64,000 nucleotides of DNA from Janthinobacterium aquaticum (lineage in GTDB: Bacteria > Pseudomonadota > Gammaproteobacteria > Burkholderiales > Burkholderiaceae_D), in assembly GCF_009208565.1 (NCBI RefSeq), contig NZ_WFLK01000002.1, positions 186,001 to 250,000 on the forward strand. The letters run 5' to 3'. The notes under the pieces are model-generated. The model searched no databases, was not told where the DNA came from, and saw only the letters and a program-made list of their open reading frames with translations. Positions within the stretch are counted from its first letter, which is position 1. Every line of letters begins with the position of its first letter. A program made the translations under genes and the position numbers. Positions 25,415 through 33,609 of the stretch are shown in pieces.

Positions 25415-26059
25415 ATGACAATCACTGAACAACAAGATATCGAACCAGCGCGCCTGCGCATTTTGCAAACCTCCGCCGAGCTGTTTGCCGATCACGGCTA
25501 CAAGGCCACATCGGTGCGCGCCATCTGCGAGGCGGCGCAGGTGAATGTGGCGATGGTCAATTATTATTTTCACAGCAAGGAAGAACTGCATCTGGCGGCA
25601 TTCGAGCATGCGCGCCTGCTTGCCGCTTTGGTACCAGACGAAAGCGCTGCAGGTTCGCCTGAAGCACAATTGCGCCAGGCAATCAGCGAACTGGTGCTGA
25701 CCATGTTGAGTTCGGGGCCGTCGTCGCTGTTTGCGCGGCTGGTGGCGCGCGAGCTGCTCGAACCAACCGCCGCCATGGCCCGGCTGGCCGAGCATCATGT
25801 CTTGCCGCAGCACGCGCAATTTACTCGCCTGATTCGTGGCGTGGTGGGGCAAAGCCTGCCGGCCGAGGTGGTGCAGAAATGCGTGCTCAGCGCGATCGGA
25901 CAGGTGGTGTTCTATGCGCGCTCGCGCAGCGTGCATGAGCTGGTGGCGCCGGAAATCACCTATGACGACGCCGGCATTGCCGCCATTGCGCAGCATATTG
26001 CCGACTTTACGCTGGCCGCCCTGGCCGGCCTGCAAGCGCAGAAGGCGGTAGCGCCATGA
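25415..26059 (+). CDS. TetR-family repressor (CecR/DUF1956 type)
   Basis: A 214-residue regulator. The helix-turn-helix is TSVRAICEAAQVNVAMVNYY followed by FHSKEEL (about residues 30-60), a variant typical of the CecR/YbiH group whose C-terminal domain is DUF1956. The C-terminal part contains LFARLVARELLEPTAAM. It overlaps the following transporter by 4 bases (ATGA), so it probably controls expression of that pump. The ATG at 25415 was chosen because the longer frame would run through the operators. Confidence 0.88.
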   Translation: MTITEQQDIEPARLRILQTSAELFADHGYKATSVRAICEAAQVNVAMVNYYFHSKEELHLAAFEHARLLAALVPDESAAGSPEAQLRQAISELVLTMLSSGPSSLFARLVARELLEPTAAMARLAEHHVLPQHAQFTRLIRGVVGQSLPAEVVQKCVLSAIGQVVFYARSRSVHELVAPEITYDDAGIAAIAQHIADFTLAALAGLQAQKAVAP

Positions 26060-27246
26060 AGGCGGCGCGCAACCTGACGCTGGTACTGGCCGGCCTGGCC
26101 ATGCTGGGTCCGTTCGCCACCGATACCTTCCTGCCGTCGTTCCCGGCCATCAGCACGCACTTCCATGTCAGCAGCGTGCTGGTGCAGCAGACACTCAGTG
26201 TCTATCTGGCCGCCTATGCGTTTATGACTTTGTTTTACGGTACGTTGTCGGACTCCTTCGGTCGCCGTCCGGTGATCATGGTCTCCCTGCTGATTTTCGG
26301 CATCGGCTCGATCGGCGCCGCGTTTGCGCCCAGCTTTGGCTGGCTGCTGTTTTTCCGCGGCATGCAGGGCGCCTCGGCAGGGGCGGGCAGGGTGATCGGC
26401 CAGGCCATCGTGCGCGATACGTTGCAGGGAGCTGCGGCGCAAAAGATGCTGGCCAATATCATGATGGTGTTCGGCATTGCGCCGGCGATTGCACCGATTA
26501 TCGGCGGCTGGCTGCATGTGGCCTATGGTTGGCAGTCGACGTTTGTGTTTACGTTTTCGGTGACGGTGCTGCTCTTGCTAGCCTGCCTGAAAGGTTTGCC
26601 GGAAAGCCTGCCGGCCGCGCAGCGCCAGCCGTTTCATCCGGGCGTCATCGCACGCAATTACTGGCGCGCGCTGCGGCACCAGGAGTTTTTACTGCGCTCG
26701 CTGGCGGTGGCGTTTGTGTTCAGTGGCTTTGCGCTGTATATCGCCTCGGCGCCGCACTTTATCCTCGACTTGCTGCATCTGCCCGAAACGGCGTTCGGCT
26801 GGATGTTCGTGCCGATGGTGGCCGGCCTGGTGCTCGGTTCGGCCGTCTGCGGCAAGCTGGCCCATAGCGTGGCGACCACCGTGATGGTGCGCTGGGGCCT
26901 GCTGTTTATGGGCGCCACCGGCTTGCTCAATATCGTCTACAACCATTTTTTTGTCGCCAGCATCCCGTTTGCGGTAGCGCCGGTGGCGCTGTATGCGTTC
27001 GGCATGTCGCTGGCGCTGCCGGGGATGACCATGTCCACCCTCGATATTTTCCCGCAGATGCGCGGACTGGCGGCGTCCCTGCAGAACTTTGTGCAGATGC
27101 TGCTGTTTGCCCTGGTGTCGGGCTTTATCGCGCCGCTGCTGTTCGACAGCGCCTTCAAGCTGGCGCTGGGGCAGGCCTCGGCCGTGGTGCTGGCGACGCT
27201 GTTCTGGTGGCTGGGCAGTCGCTGCAGTGCAACATCGCGCAGCTAA
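26056..27246 (+). CDS. Bcr/CflA family multidrug MFS transporter
   Basis: A 396-residue, 12-helix proton-driven exporter. Family marks are MLGPFATDTFLPSFPAIS in helix 1, the motif-A-like YGTLSDSFGRRPVIM at about residue 60 and the antiporter motif region FFRGMQGASAGAGRVIGQAI at about residue 100. Relatives export bicyclomycin, chloramphenicol or other drugs. The ATGA overlap with the TetR gene implies translational coupling and local control. Confidence 0.92.
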   Translation: MKAARNLTLVLAGLAMLGPFATDTFLPSFPAISTHFHVSSVLVQQTLSVYLAAYAFMTLFYGTLSDSFGRRPVIMVSLLIFGIGSIGAAFAPSFGWLLFFRGMQGASAGAGRVIGQAIVRDTLQGAAAQKMLANIMMVFGIAPAIAPIIGGWLHVAYGWQSTFVFTFSVTVLLLLACLKGLPESLPAAQRQPFHPGVIARNYWRALRHQEFLLRSLAVAFVFSGFALYIASAPHFILDLLHLPETAFGWMFVPMVAGLVLGSAVCGKLAHSVATTVMVRWGLLFMGATGLLNIVYNHFFVASIPFAVAPVALYAFGMSLALPGMTMSTLDIFPQMRGLAASLQNFVQMLLFALVSGFIAPLLFDSAFKLALGQASAVVLATLFWWLGSRCSATSRS

Positions 27247-27352
27247 ATGTCAGGCATGCTTCCTGCTTTGCTACACTGTCACAATTGAGCCCGGCCTTTT
27301 GCGACTCTTGCGATGCCGGGCCAGCAGCTTTTGACACTCTATCCTGGCAACC

Positions 27353-28687
27353 ATGCACCTGATTAACTCCAGCCTCAACCACGCGCTGCGCGTGCCGCTG
27401 GCCGCGGAAATCCATTCGCGGCCTTTCCTGAAGCTAGACGCACCCGAACTCATCACCCACCTGGCGGTCTATCGCGATGACGATGCCGCCACGGGGCCGT
27501 CCAATATGCAGTTGCAGCATGCCACGCTTGCCGCACTGTGTGCGCACTTTGGCGTGGCGCCGCCTGCACCGGAAGCGAAGTATTTCTATTACGACTTTGG
27601 CCGCTTTCGCCTCAAGTGGGAATGCCATACCGAATTTGCCACGTTTACCTTTGCCGAGCACCCGGGCACGCCCGTGCCTTTGGCGCAGGCCTTCGAGCGC
27701 ATGCCCCTGGAGCAATTGCCGCAGCAGTGGCTGGCCAGCCTGAAGGGCAAGTTGATGGTGGCCGCGCACGTGTTGCTCGAACACGCCAGCGTGCCGGTCG
27801 ATGCCTTTATGCAGCAGCTGCCGGAGGTGTTTGAGGGCAATACGCTGGTGGGCAGCGACGTGCTGCAGGGTGGCCAGCTGTGGACCGACTTTACGATACA
27901 GTCCGATGGCTTCAGCCGCTTTATTATTCGCGACGCCGGCATGCGCGCCCAGCAGTCGGGCCGGCTGGTGCAGCGCGTGCTGGAAATCGAGACCTACCGC
28001 ATGATGGCGCTGCTGGGTTTGCCTTACGCGATGCAGGCGGCGCCCACGCTCAACAATATTGAAAACGAACTGGCGCTGCTGGCGGCGGCCATGGTCGATA
28101 CCGACAATGCGGGCGGCGATGGCGGCGCTTCCGAGCAGGCGCTGCTGGACCGCATTACGCGCCTGGCCGCGCGCATTGAAAAACTGTCGCTCGACAACAG
28201 CTACCGCTTTTCCGCCTCGAAGGCCTATATGGGCCTGGTGCGGGCGCGCATCGAAGAGCTGCGCGAAGTGCGCATCGAAGGCATCCCGACCATCGAGGAA
28301 TTCATGGACCGGCGCCTGACGCCGGCCATGAGCACCTGCGAAGCGATGGCCAGCCGCCAGGAAGCGATGGCGCAGCGCATCGCCAACACCAACGATCTGC
28401 TGCGCACGCGCGTCGGCATCGTGCAGGAATTGCAGAACCGCCAGATCCTGCAGTCGATGAATGCGCGCGCCGCGCAGCAGCTGCGGCTGCAGCAGGCCGT
28501 GGAAGGGCTGTCGGTCGCGGCCATCTCCTACTATGTGATCGGCCTGTTCAGCTATGGCGGCAAGGCTGCCAAGGTGCTGGGCCTGCCGGTCAATCCCGAT
28601 ATCCTGGTCGGCGCGCTGGTACCGGTGGTGGCGGCCGGCGTCTGGCTAAGCTTGCGGCGCATGCATCACAAGCTGCATGCCGACTAA
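27353..28687 (+). CDS. DUF3422 family membrane protein
   Basis: A 444-residue protein starting with the family's typical NHALRVPLAAEIHSRPF. The long soluble N-terminal part is followed by a helical region (IEKLSLDNSYRFSASKAYM, then MASRQEAMAQRIANTNDLLRTRV) that probably forms a coiled coil, and two C-terminal membrane helices (ISYYVIGLFSYGG and VGALVPVVAAGVWLSLRR). The layout resembles CorA-like membrane-anchored proteins, but the function of DUF3422 is unknown. Confidence 0.88.
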   Translation: MHLINSSLNHALRVPLAAEIHSRPFLKLDAPELITHLAVYRDDDAATGPSNMQLQHATLAALCAHFGVAPPAPEAKYFYYDFGRFRLKWECHTEFATFTFAEHPGTPVPLAQAFERMPLEQLPQQWLASLKGKLMVAAHVLLEHASVPVDAFMQQLPEVFEGNTLVGSDVLQGGQLWTDFTIQSDGFSRFIIRDAGMRAQQSGRLVQRVLEIETYRMMALLGLPYAMQAAPTLNNIENELALLAAAMVDTDNAGGDGGASEQALLDRITRLAARIEKLSLDNSYRFSASKAYMGLVRARIEELREVRIEGIPTIEEFMDRRLTPAMSTCEAMASRQEAMAQRIANTNDLLRTRVGIVQELQNRQILQSMNARAAQQLRLQQAVEGLSVAAISYYVIGLFSYGGKAAKVLGLPVNPDILVGALVPVVAAGVWLSLRRMHHKLHAD

Positions 28688-28756
28688 GCGTGGTTAAGCG
28701 CCAGCAATTGTAGATTTTTGCTATCTTTCTGCCTTCATGTTTTTAAAGGAATGCGC

Positions 28757-30253
28757 ATGTTGGCCAAGGTTGGTGATATCTACAGTGTGTTTTCGCCGCT
28801 GCTGCAGCAGTATGTGGCCTGCCAGGTCACGCACATCAAACTGGCATCGTCGCCGAGAGACACGCCACTGGCGGCCGTGCTGGAGCTCGACTGGAGCGGC
28901 GACGCCTTGCCCACCGCTGCCGAGGCGGCCGCGATGCAGCCTTTGCTGTGCGATTACTATTTCTGGAATAAAAAATACGATCATCTCTACCTGACCGCCA
29001 ATGTGCCGACCGGCCATGTCTTGATCACCAATATCGCACCGCTGGTCGAGCGCGAAGTCAACACCTATGGCAGCACCTGGAATGTCGGCGACAGCCTGGC
29101 GCGCCACCGGCGCTGGCAGCAGCTCGACCCGGTGGCGCGCGAGCGCTTCAAGAGTGCTTCCGACGAGGTGGAAGTGGCGCTGGGCGCGCATGGCATGCGC
29201 CAGACGTCCACCCGCGTGACCGACGACATACTGCAGTCGCTGGGCAGCCTCGATGAGCTTGACCAGTTGCCGTGCATGATGACCGTGGAAACGCGCCATG
29301 GCACGCCGGAGCTGCTGGCCTATCTGCTGCGCCGCCCGCTGGTACACGAGCTGCATTGGCACTCCGACAGCATGCCGGAACTCGATTTGCGCAGCAGCAA
29401 TCTCACGCGCCTGGTGCTCGATCCGCAGGGCATCACCAATGTAAAACTCAACGACAGCCTGGACTTCCTGTCGCTGACCAGCCTGCCGACCGCTGCCTTG
29501 CAGGTCGAGGCGGCCGATGCCGGGCGCTTGCTGACGCTGCAGAGCGTGCGGGCATTGCCGAAGCTGACGGGTTTGAATCGCCTGGACGGCCTGTCGCTGA
29601 CCGGCGTGGAGACGCTGGACGTGGAGCAGGTGGTGCAGCGCTTTCCCGCACTGACGCAGCTGCGGCTCTGGGGCAAACCGGGTACCGTCAGCAATCTGGG
29701 CGCGCTGGCGCGGCTGGAGCATTTGCAGATGCTGAGCACGTACGACATGTTTGGTTTTGATGGCAACGATTTTCCCAAAGCCGAACAGTTGCCGCATCTG
29801 TCCTCGCTGTGGATGAGCAGCTTGCCGGCCGAGGCGGCCAAGGCCATCAAGGCCGGCTACAAGAAGGCGGCAGCGCTTGGGCTGGACATGTCGATCAGGC
29901 AGCCGCGCAAGCCCGAATGGCTGGCTGAAAACCTGCTCAATCCGTTTCGCGACTGGGACGGGCGCGAGCAGATTTCCGCCGCCAACGCCAAAAAAGCAGC
30001 GCAGGCCTACAAGGCCATGCTGGCGGCCACGCGCAGCATCGACGGGCCCAATACGCAGGCTGTGCTGGAAGCCATGGTGCGCGACTATGTTGCCGTGTTT
30101 AACAAAATGGAGCGTAGCGGCATTATTGAAACCGTCGAGCGCGAAGAAATTTTCTGCGTACTGGTTGATTTGTTCAGGCAACTACGCGAGCAGGGCCTGC
30201 AGTTCGATGAAGCAGCTCTGCTTGACCTGATGGACAGTTTGCGCGATTTTTAG
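28757..30253 (+). CDS. Leucine-rich hypothetical protein
   Basis: A 498-residue cytoplasmic protein. Residues 1-160 form an N-terminal domain of unknown type (MLAKVGDIYSVFSPLLQQYV, with a YYFWNKKYDHLYL stretch). Residues about 190-370 carry irregular leucine-rich repeats such as LDLRSSNLTRLVLDPQ, LNRLDGLSLTGVETL and LTQLRLWGKPGTVSNLG. The C-terminal 100 residues are helical. The start at 28757 has AAAGGA at the right distance. I do not recognise the family. It may be a protein-binding scaffold; proteins of this kind are sometimes found near MolR/DUF4132 genes, but here that cluster is 11 kb away. Confidence 0.72.
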   Translation: MLAKVGDIYSVFSPLLQQYVACQVTHIKLASSPRDTPLAAVLELDWSGDALPTAAEAAAMQPLLCDYYFWNKKYDHLYLTANVPTGHVLITNIAPLVEREVNTYGSTWNVGDSLARHRRWQQLDPVARERFKSASDEVEVALGAHGMRQTSTRVTDDILQSLGSLDELDQLPCMMTVETRHGTPELLAYLLRRPLVHELHWHSDSMPELDLRSSNLTRLVLDPQGITNVKLNDSLDFLSLTSLPTAALQVEAADAGRLLTLQSVRALPKLTGLNRLDGLSLTGVETLDVEQVVQRFPALTQLRLWGKPGTVSNLGALARLEHLQMLSTYDMFGFDGNDFPKAEQLPHLSSLWMSSLPAEAAKAIKAGYKKAAALGLDMSIRQPRKPEWLAENLLNPFRDWDGREQISAANAKKAAQAYKAMLAATRSIDGPNTQAVLEAMVRDYVAVFNKMERSGIIETVEREEIFCVLVDLFRQLREQGLQFDEAALLDLMDSLRDF

Positions 30254-30265
30254 ATATAGAAATAA

Positions 30266-30291
30266 AGTTCTAGATAAAAAGTTCTAGAACT
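30266..30291. promoter_or_regulatory. BlaI-type operator region
   Basis: The perfect palindrome AGTTCTAGAACT (30280-30291) is preceded 14 bases earlier by the related half AGTTCTAGAT (30266-30275). Both lie directly before blaI, where a BlaI dimer pair would block the promoter. Confidence 0.7.
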
Positions 30292-30305
30292 GTTATTCTG
30301 GTCGC

Positions 30306-30695
30306 ATGCATACTCAAGCGACCATCCCCCATCCCACCGCAGCCGAGCTCGACCTGCTGCGCATCCTCTGGCGTGTCGGCCCGGCCGACGCCCGGGCCGT
30401 TCATGAAGCGCTGATGCTGGAACGTAACGACGCCAGCTACGCCACCGTGCTGCGCCAGCTGCAGCTGATGCACGGCAAGGGCCTGCTGAGCCGTGACGAA
30501 AGCGTGCGCCCGCAGTTGTATGCGCCGGCTGTGCAGCAGGAAAGCATGCAGACCAGCTTGCTCAAGGAGTTGATCGGCAAGGTGTTTTCCGGTTCCGGCA
30601 AGGCGCTGGTGCTGACCGCGCTGCGCGAGCATGTGAGCGACGACGAGCGCGGCGAAATCGAACGCCTGCTGCGCAGCAAGGACGCAAAAAAATGA
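30306..30695 (+). CDS. blaI: BlaI/MecI/CopY family repressor
   Basis: A 129-residue winged-helix repressor: ELDLLRILWRVGPADARAVH at about residue 14, then SYATVLRQLQLMHGKGLLSRD, which is the typical BlaI DNA-binding sequence. The C-terminal half is a short dimerisation helix region (LLKELIGKVFSGSGKALVLT). BlaI repressors are inactivated by cleavage by a BlaR1-type membrane protease. The next gene encodes such a protein and overlaps by 4 bases; a metallo-beta-lactamase follows. Operator sequences lie just upstream. Confidence 0.93.
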   Translation: MHTQATIPHPTAAELDLLRILWRVGPADARAVHEALMLERNDASYATVLRQLQLMHGKGLLSRDESVRPQLYAPAVQQESMQTSLLKELIGKVFSGSGKALVLTALREHVSDDERGEIERLLRSKDAKK

Positions 30696-32407
30696 TCGCC
30701 ACTGTAACCGCCGCACTGGGCTGGAGCCTGCTGTATTTTGTCTGGCAGGCGCTGCTGGTTGGACTGGGCGCGGCCGTGCTGCTGCGCCTGTTGCGCGGTG
30801 CCAGCGCGCGCTGGCGTTATGGCGTCTGTGCGCTGGCGCTGCTGCTGTGCCTGGCCATGCCGGCGCTGCATCTGGGCTATCTGCTGGGGCAGGGCGGGCA
30901 CGCTGCTGCGCCGGTGCCTTCGGCCCTGCTGTTACAGGCCTGGCTGCCGACACTGGTGCTGGCCTGGAGCGCCGGCGTGGCGGTGATGGCAGCCAGGCTG
31001 CTGTTTGGCCTGTCCTGGGTTGGTCAGTTGCGCCGCCAGGCCGAGCCGGCGCCGCCGCTGTGGCAGCAACGCCTGGACGCGCTGGCGCAGCGCATGGGCT
31101 TGCAACGCGCCATCACGCTCAAGCTGCATGCGGGCTTGTCGACACCGGTCACGGTGGGCTTCTGGCGCCCGCTGGTGCTGCTGCCGGCCTCACTCCTGTC
31201 GGGCATGCCGGTGCCGCTGCTCGAAGCCTTGCTGGCGCATGAACTGGCGCATGTGCGGCGCTGGGATTATCTGGTCAATCTGCTGCAAAGCGTGGCCGAG
31301 GCGCTGCTGTTTTTTCATCCGGTGGTATGGTGGCTGTCCGGGCGCATGCGCATCGAACGCGAACTGGTGGCCGACGAGCTGGCGGCGGTGGCCCTGCAGG
31401 ACCCGCAGCGCCTGGCCCATGCGCTGCACGCCCTGTCGCAACAGCCGGCGCCGGTGCGCCATGGTTTGCTGATGTCGGCGCGTGGCGGCTTGCTGCTGGC
31501 GCGCATACAGCAGTTGCTGGCACCGCAGCCTGCCACGCCTGCCTGGAAGCTGGCCATGCCGGCGCTGCTGGTCGCCTGCGCCACCGTGGCAATGCAGGTG
31601 CACGGCCACACCGAACCGGCCAGGCAGATCGTGCAGCAAGCAGCCTTGCCCAAGCTGGCCCAGCTGCCCGCCCTGAGCCTGAGCGCGCGCCATATGCTGG
31701 TGCTCGACGATACGGGCCGCGTGCTGATGGCCAGGGATGCCGACGCCATCGTACCGATCGCCTCGATTACCAAGCTGATGACGGCCATGGTGGTGCTCGA
31801 GGCCGGACTGGATCTGCAAGCGCCCGTCAAAATCATCGCGGCCGATGGCCGGCGCGGCGGCCAGAGCGTCTTGCCCGACGGCGCGGTCGTGCCGCGTGGC
31901 GTGGCCCTGCAGTTGGCGCTGCTGCCGTCCGAGAACCGCGCTGCGGCGGCCCTGGCGCGCACCTATCCTGGCGGGCAGGCTGCATTTCTGCAGGCCTTGC
32001 AGGGCAAGATCGCCAGCCTGGGCCTGCGGCGCACGCACCTGCAAGACGCTGTAGGCCTGTCACCCGGCAATACCTCGACCGCAGCCGAAGTGGCGGTGAT
32101 CGTTGCCGCCGCGGCGCGCTACCCCGACATAGCGCGCCTGTCGAGCGAACGCCAGGCCAGCGTGCAGGTGCAGGGCAGGTCGCATCTGCTGCACAACACC
32201 AATGCGCTGGTGGGCCAACAGGACTGGCAGATTTCACTGTCGAAAACCGGCAGCAGCAAGGACGCCGGCAGCTGCGTGACCATGCGCATGCTGATGGGCA
32301 ATGGCGCGCGCCACGTCACCGTGGTGCTGCTCGACGCCGAAAATTCGCAACACCGTTCACAGGACGCCCAGCGCATCCGCGCAGCACTGGCTGTCACACC
32401 GATTTAG
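30692..32407 (+). CDS. BlaR1-like M56 metalloprotease fused to an S11 DD-peptidase domain
   Basis: A 571-residue membrane protein. The N-terminal part has four helices and an M56 zinc-protease domain with the HELAH motif at about residue 183 (LLAHELAHVRRWDYLVNLLQ). After the last helix (near LLVACATVAMQVHG, about residue 300) comes an extracytoplasmic domain with all three penicillin-binding motifs of peptidase family S11: SITK (about 357), SEN (about 412) and KTG (about 517), as in PBP7/PbpG. Classical BlaR1 sensors instead carry a class-D-lactamase-like domain. It should sense beta-lactams by acylation and then trigger cleavage of BlaI. It overlaps blaI by 4 bases. Confidence 0.9.
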   Translation: MIATVTAALGWSLLYFVWQALLVGLGAAVLLRLLRGASARWRYGVCALALLLCLAMPALHLGYLLGQGGHAAAPVPSALLLQAWLPTLVLAWSAGVAVMAARLLFGLSWVGQLRRQAEPAPPLWQQRLDALAQRMGLQRAITLKLHAGLSTPVTVGFWRPLVLLPASLLSGMPVPLLEALLAHELAHVRRWDYLVNLLQSVAEALLFFHPVVWWLSGRMRIERELVADELAAVALQDPQRLAHALHALSQQPAPVRHGLLMSARGGLLLARIQQLLAPQPATPAWKLAMPALLVACATVAMQVHGHTEPARQIVQQAALPKLAQLPALSLSARHMLVLDDTGRVLMARDADAIVPIASITKLMTAMVVLEAGLDLQAPVKIIAADGRRGGQSVLPDGAVVPRGVALQLALLPSENRAAAALARTYPGGQAAFLQALQGKIASLGLRRTHLQDAVGLSPGNTSTAAEVAVIVAAAARYPDIARLSSERQASVQVQGRSHLLHNTNALVGQQDWQISLSKTGSSKDAGSCVTMRMLMGNGARHVTVVLLDAENSQHRSQDAQRIRAALAVTPI

Positions 32408-32430
32408 ATTTATACCCACTGGAGACAACA

Positions 32431-33339
32431 ATGAGCATCATGAAGCAATTCATGCTGGTGCTGGCGGCAGCCATGGCCAGCCCGATACTGGCACAGGCAC
32501 ACGAAACGAACCCCGGCGCAGTCGACTGCGATAGCTGCGAGCAATGGAATGTCCCGGTTCAGCCGTTCAAACTGTACGGCAACAGCTGGTATGTGGGCGT
32601 GGCCGGCGTGTCGGCAGTGCTGGTGACCGGGCCGCAAGGCCATATCCTGCTCGATGGCGGCCTGCCGCAGTCGGCGCCGCTGATCGAGGCCAATATCCGC
32701 GCCCTCGGCTTTCGCATGGAAGACGTCAAGCTGATCCTCAATTCGCATGCGCATTGGGACCATGCTGGTGGTATTGCCGCCCTGCAGCGCGCCAGCGGTG
32801 CGGCCGTGCTGGCCAGCGCATCGAGCGCGCGCGCCCTGCAAAGCGGAACCAATACCCTTGATGATCCGCAATACCAGGCTGACCCCGTGGTGCACGTGCC
32901 CAAGGTGGCGCAGGTCACGCTGATCAAGGACGGCGAAGTGGTCAAACTGGGGCCGTTGCAGCTGACGGCGCATATGACGCCCGGCCATACCACGGGCGGC
33001 ACCACCTGGACCTGGCAGTCCTGCGAAGCAGGGCGCTGCCGCGATATCGTGTACGCCGACAGCCTGAACGCCTATGCCAGCGGCGACTTTGCCTTCAGCG
33101 GCAATGGCAAAACGCCCGACATCACCGCGTCGTTTCGCGCCAGCATCGCCAAAGTGGCGGCGCTGCCGTGTGACATCATGATCCCCGTGCATCCCGGGCA
33201 GGTGGATTTGCTGGAAAAGGCGGCCAGGCGTACGGCCAGCAGCGATCCCCTGATTGATACTGGCGCTTGCCGTGCTTATGCCAACGCTGCAACAGCGTTT
33301 CTGGATAAACGGCTGTCGAAGGAGCGAGCCGCAAAGTGA
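32431..33339 (+). CDS. Subclass B3 metallo-beta-lactamase
   Basis: A 302-residue secreted zinc enzyme that hydrolyses beta-lactams, probably including carbapenems. It has a signal peptide ending ILAQAHE, the zinc motif HAHWDH at about residues 106-111, GHTTGG carrying the third His, and VHPGQ for the B3-specific fourth His. The N-terminal DCDSCEQWN and DGGLPQSAPLIEANI stretches resemble THIN-B, the B3 enzyme known from Janthinobacterium lividum; this is from memory, not a search. It lies 23 bases after the BlaR1-like gene with its own GGAGAC site, so it is probably inducible. Confidence 0.93.
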   Translation: MSIMKQFMLVLAAAMASPILAQAHETNPGAVDCDSCEQWNVPVQPFKLYGNSWYVGVAGVSAVLVTGPQGHILLDGGLPQSAPLIEANIRALGFRMEDVKLILNSHAHWDHAGGIAALQRASGAAVLASASSARALQSGTNTLDDPQYQADPVVHVPKVAQVTLIKDGEVVKLGPLQLTAHMTPGHTTGGTTWTWQSCEAGRCRDIVYADSLNAYASGDFAFSGNGKTPDITASFRASIAKVAALPCDIMIPVHPGQVDLLEKAARRTASSDPLIDTGACRAYANAATAFLDKRLSKERAAK

Positions 33340-33347
33340 CGGGGATC

Positions 33348-33509
33348 GTAGGTCGGATTAGCAGGGCAAAGCCCTGCGTAATCCGACAACATTGTTGGCT
33401 AGCGCAACGTAATCCGACAGCATTGTTGGGTAGCGCAGCGTAATCCGACAACATTGTTGGCACCTGTGGTGTTGTCGGATTACGGCCCGAAGGGCCTAAT
33501 CCGACCTAC
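33348..33509. repeat. GTAGGTCGGATTAG palindromic repeat, copy C, with tandem core
   Basis: This 162 bp copy is bounded by GTAGGTCGGATTAG and CTAATCCGACCTAC. Its core holds three tandem units of about 31 bases, each starting CGTAATCCGACA followed by CATTGTTGG, then a reversed GTGTTGTCGGATTACGG. It starts 8 bases after the beta-lactamase stop. Confidence 0.9.
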
Positions 33510-33567
33510 GTAAAATGCGGTTGGCACAGCATGGAATTAAGCCTTTAATGAGAGTTAATTATCATTT

Positions 33568-33590
33568 ATAATGCAAATCCATTGCATTAT
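33568..33590. promoter_or_regulatory. Palindromic operator before the second TonB receptor
   Basis: Perfect 9-base arms ATAATGCAA/TTGCATTAT with a 5-base spacer. It lies 19 bases before the receptor start and is AT-rich like a Fur site, but only partly matches the Fur consensus. A weaker Fur-like stretch lies at about 33554-33572. Confidence 0.6.
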
Positions 33591-33609
33591 GGCTCTCTTC
33601 CAGGAAATC

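Noticed and set aside
33380..33465. Possible short CRISPR array
   Set aside because: Three near-identical 31-base units lie with no unique spacers between them, within repeat copy C. They are tandem units of the palindromic element.
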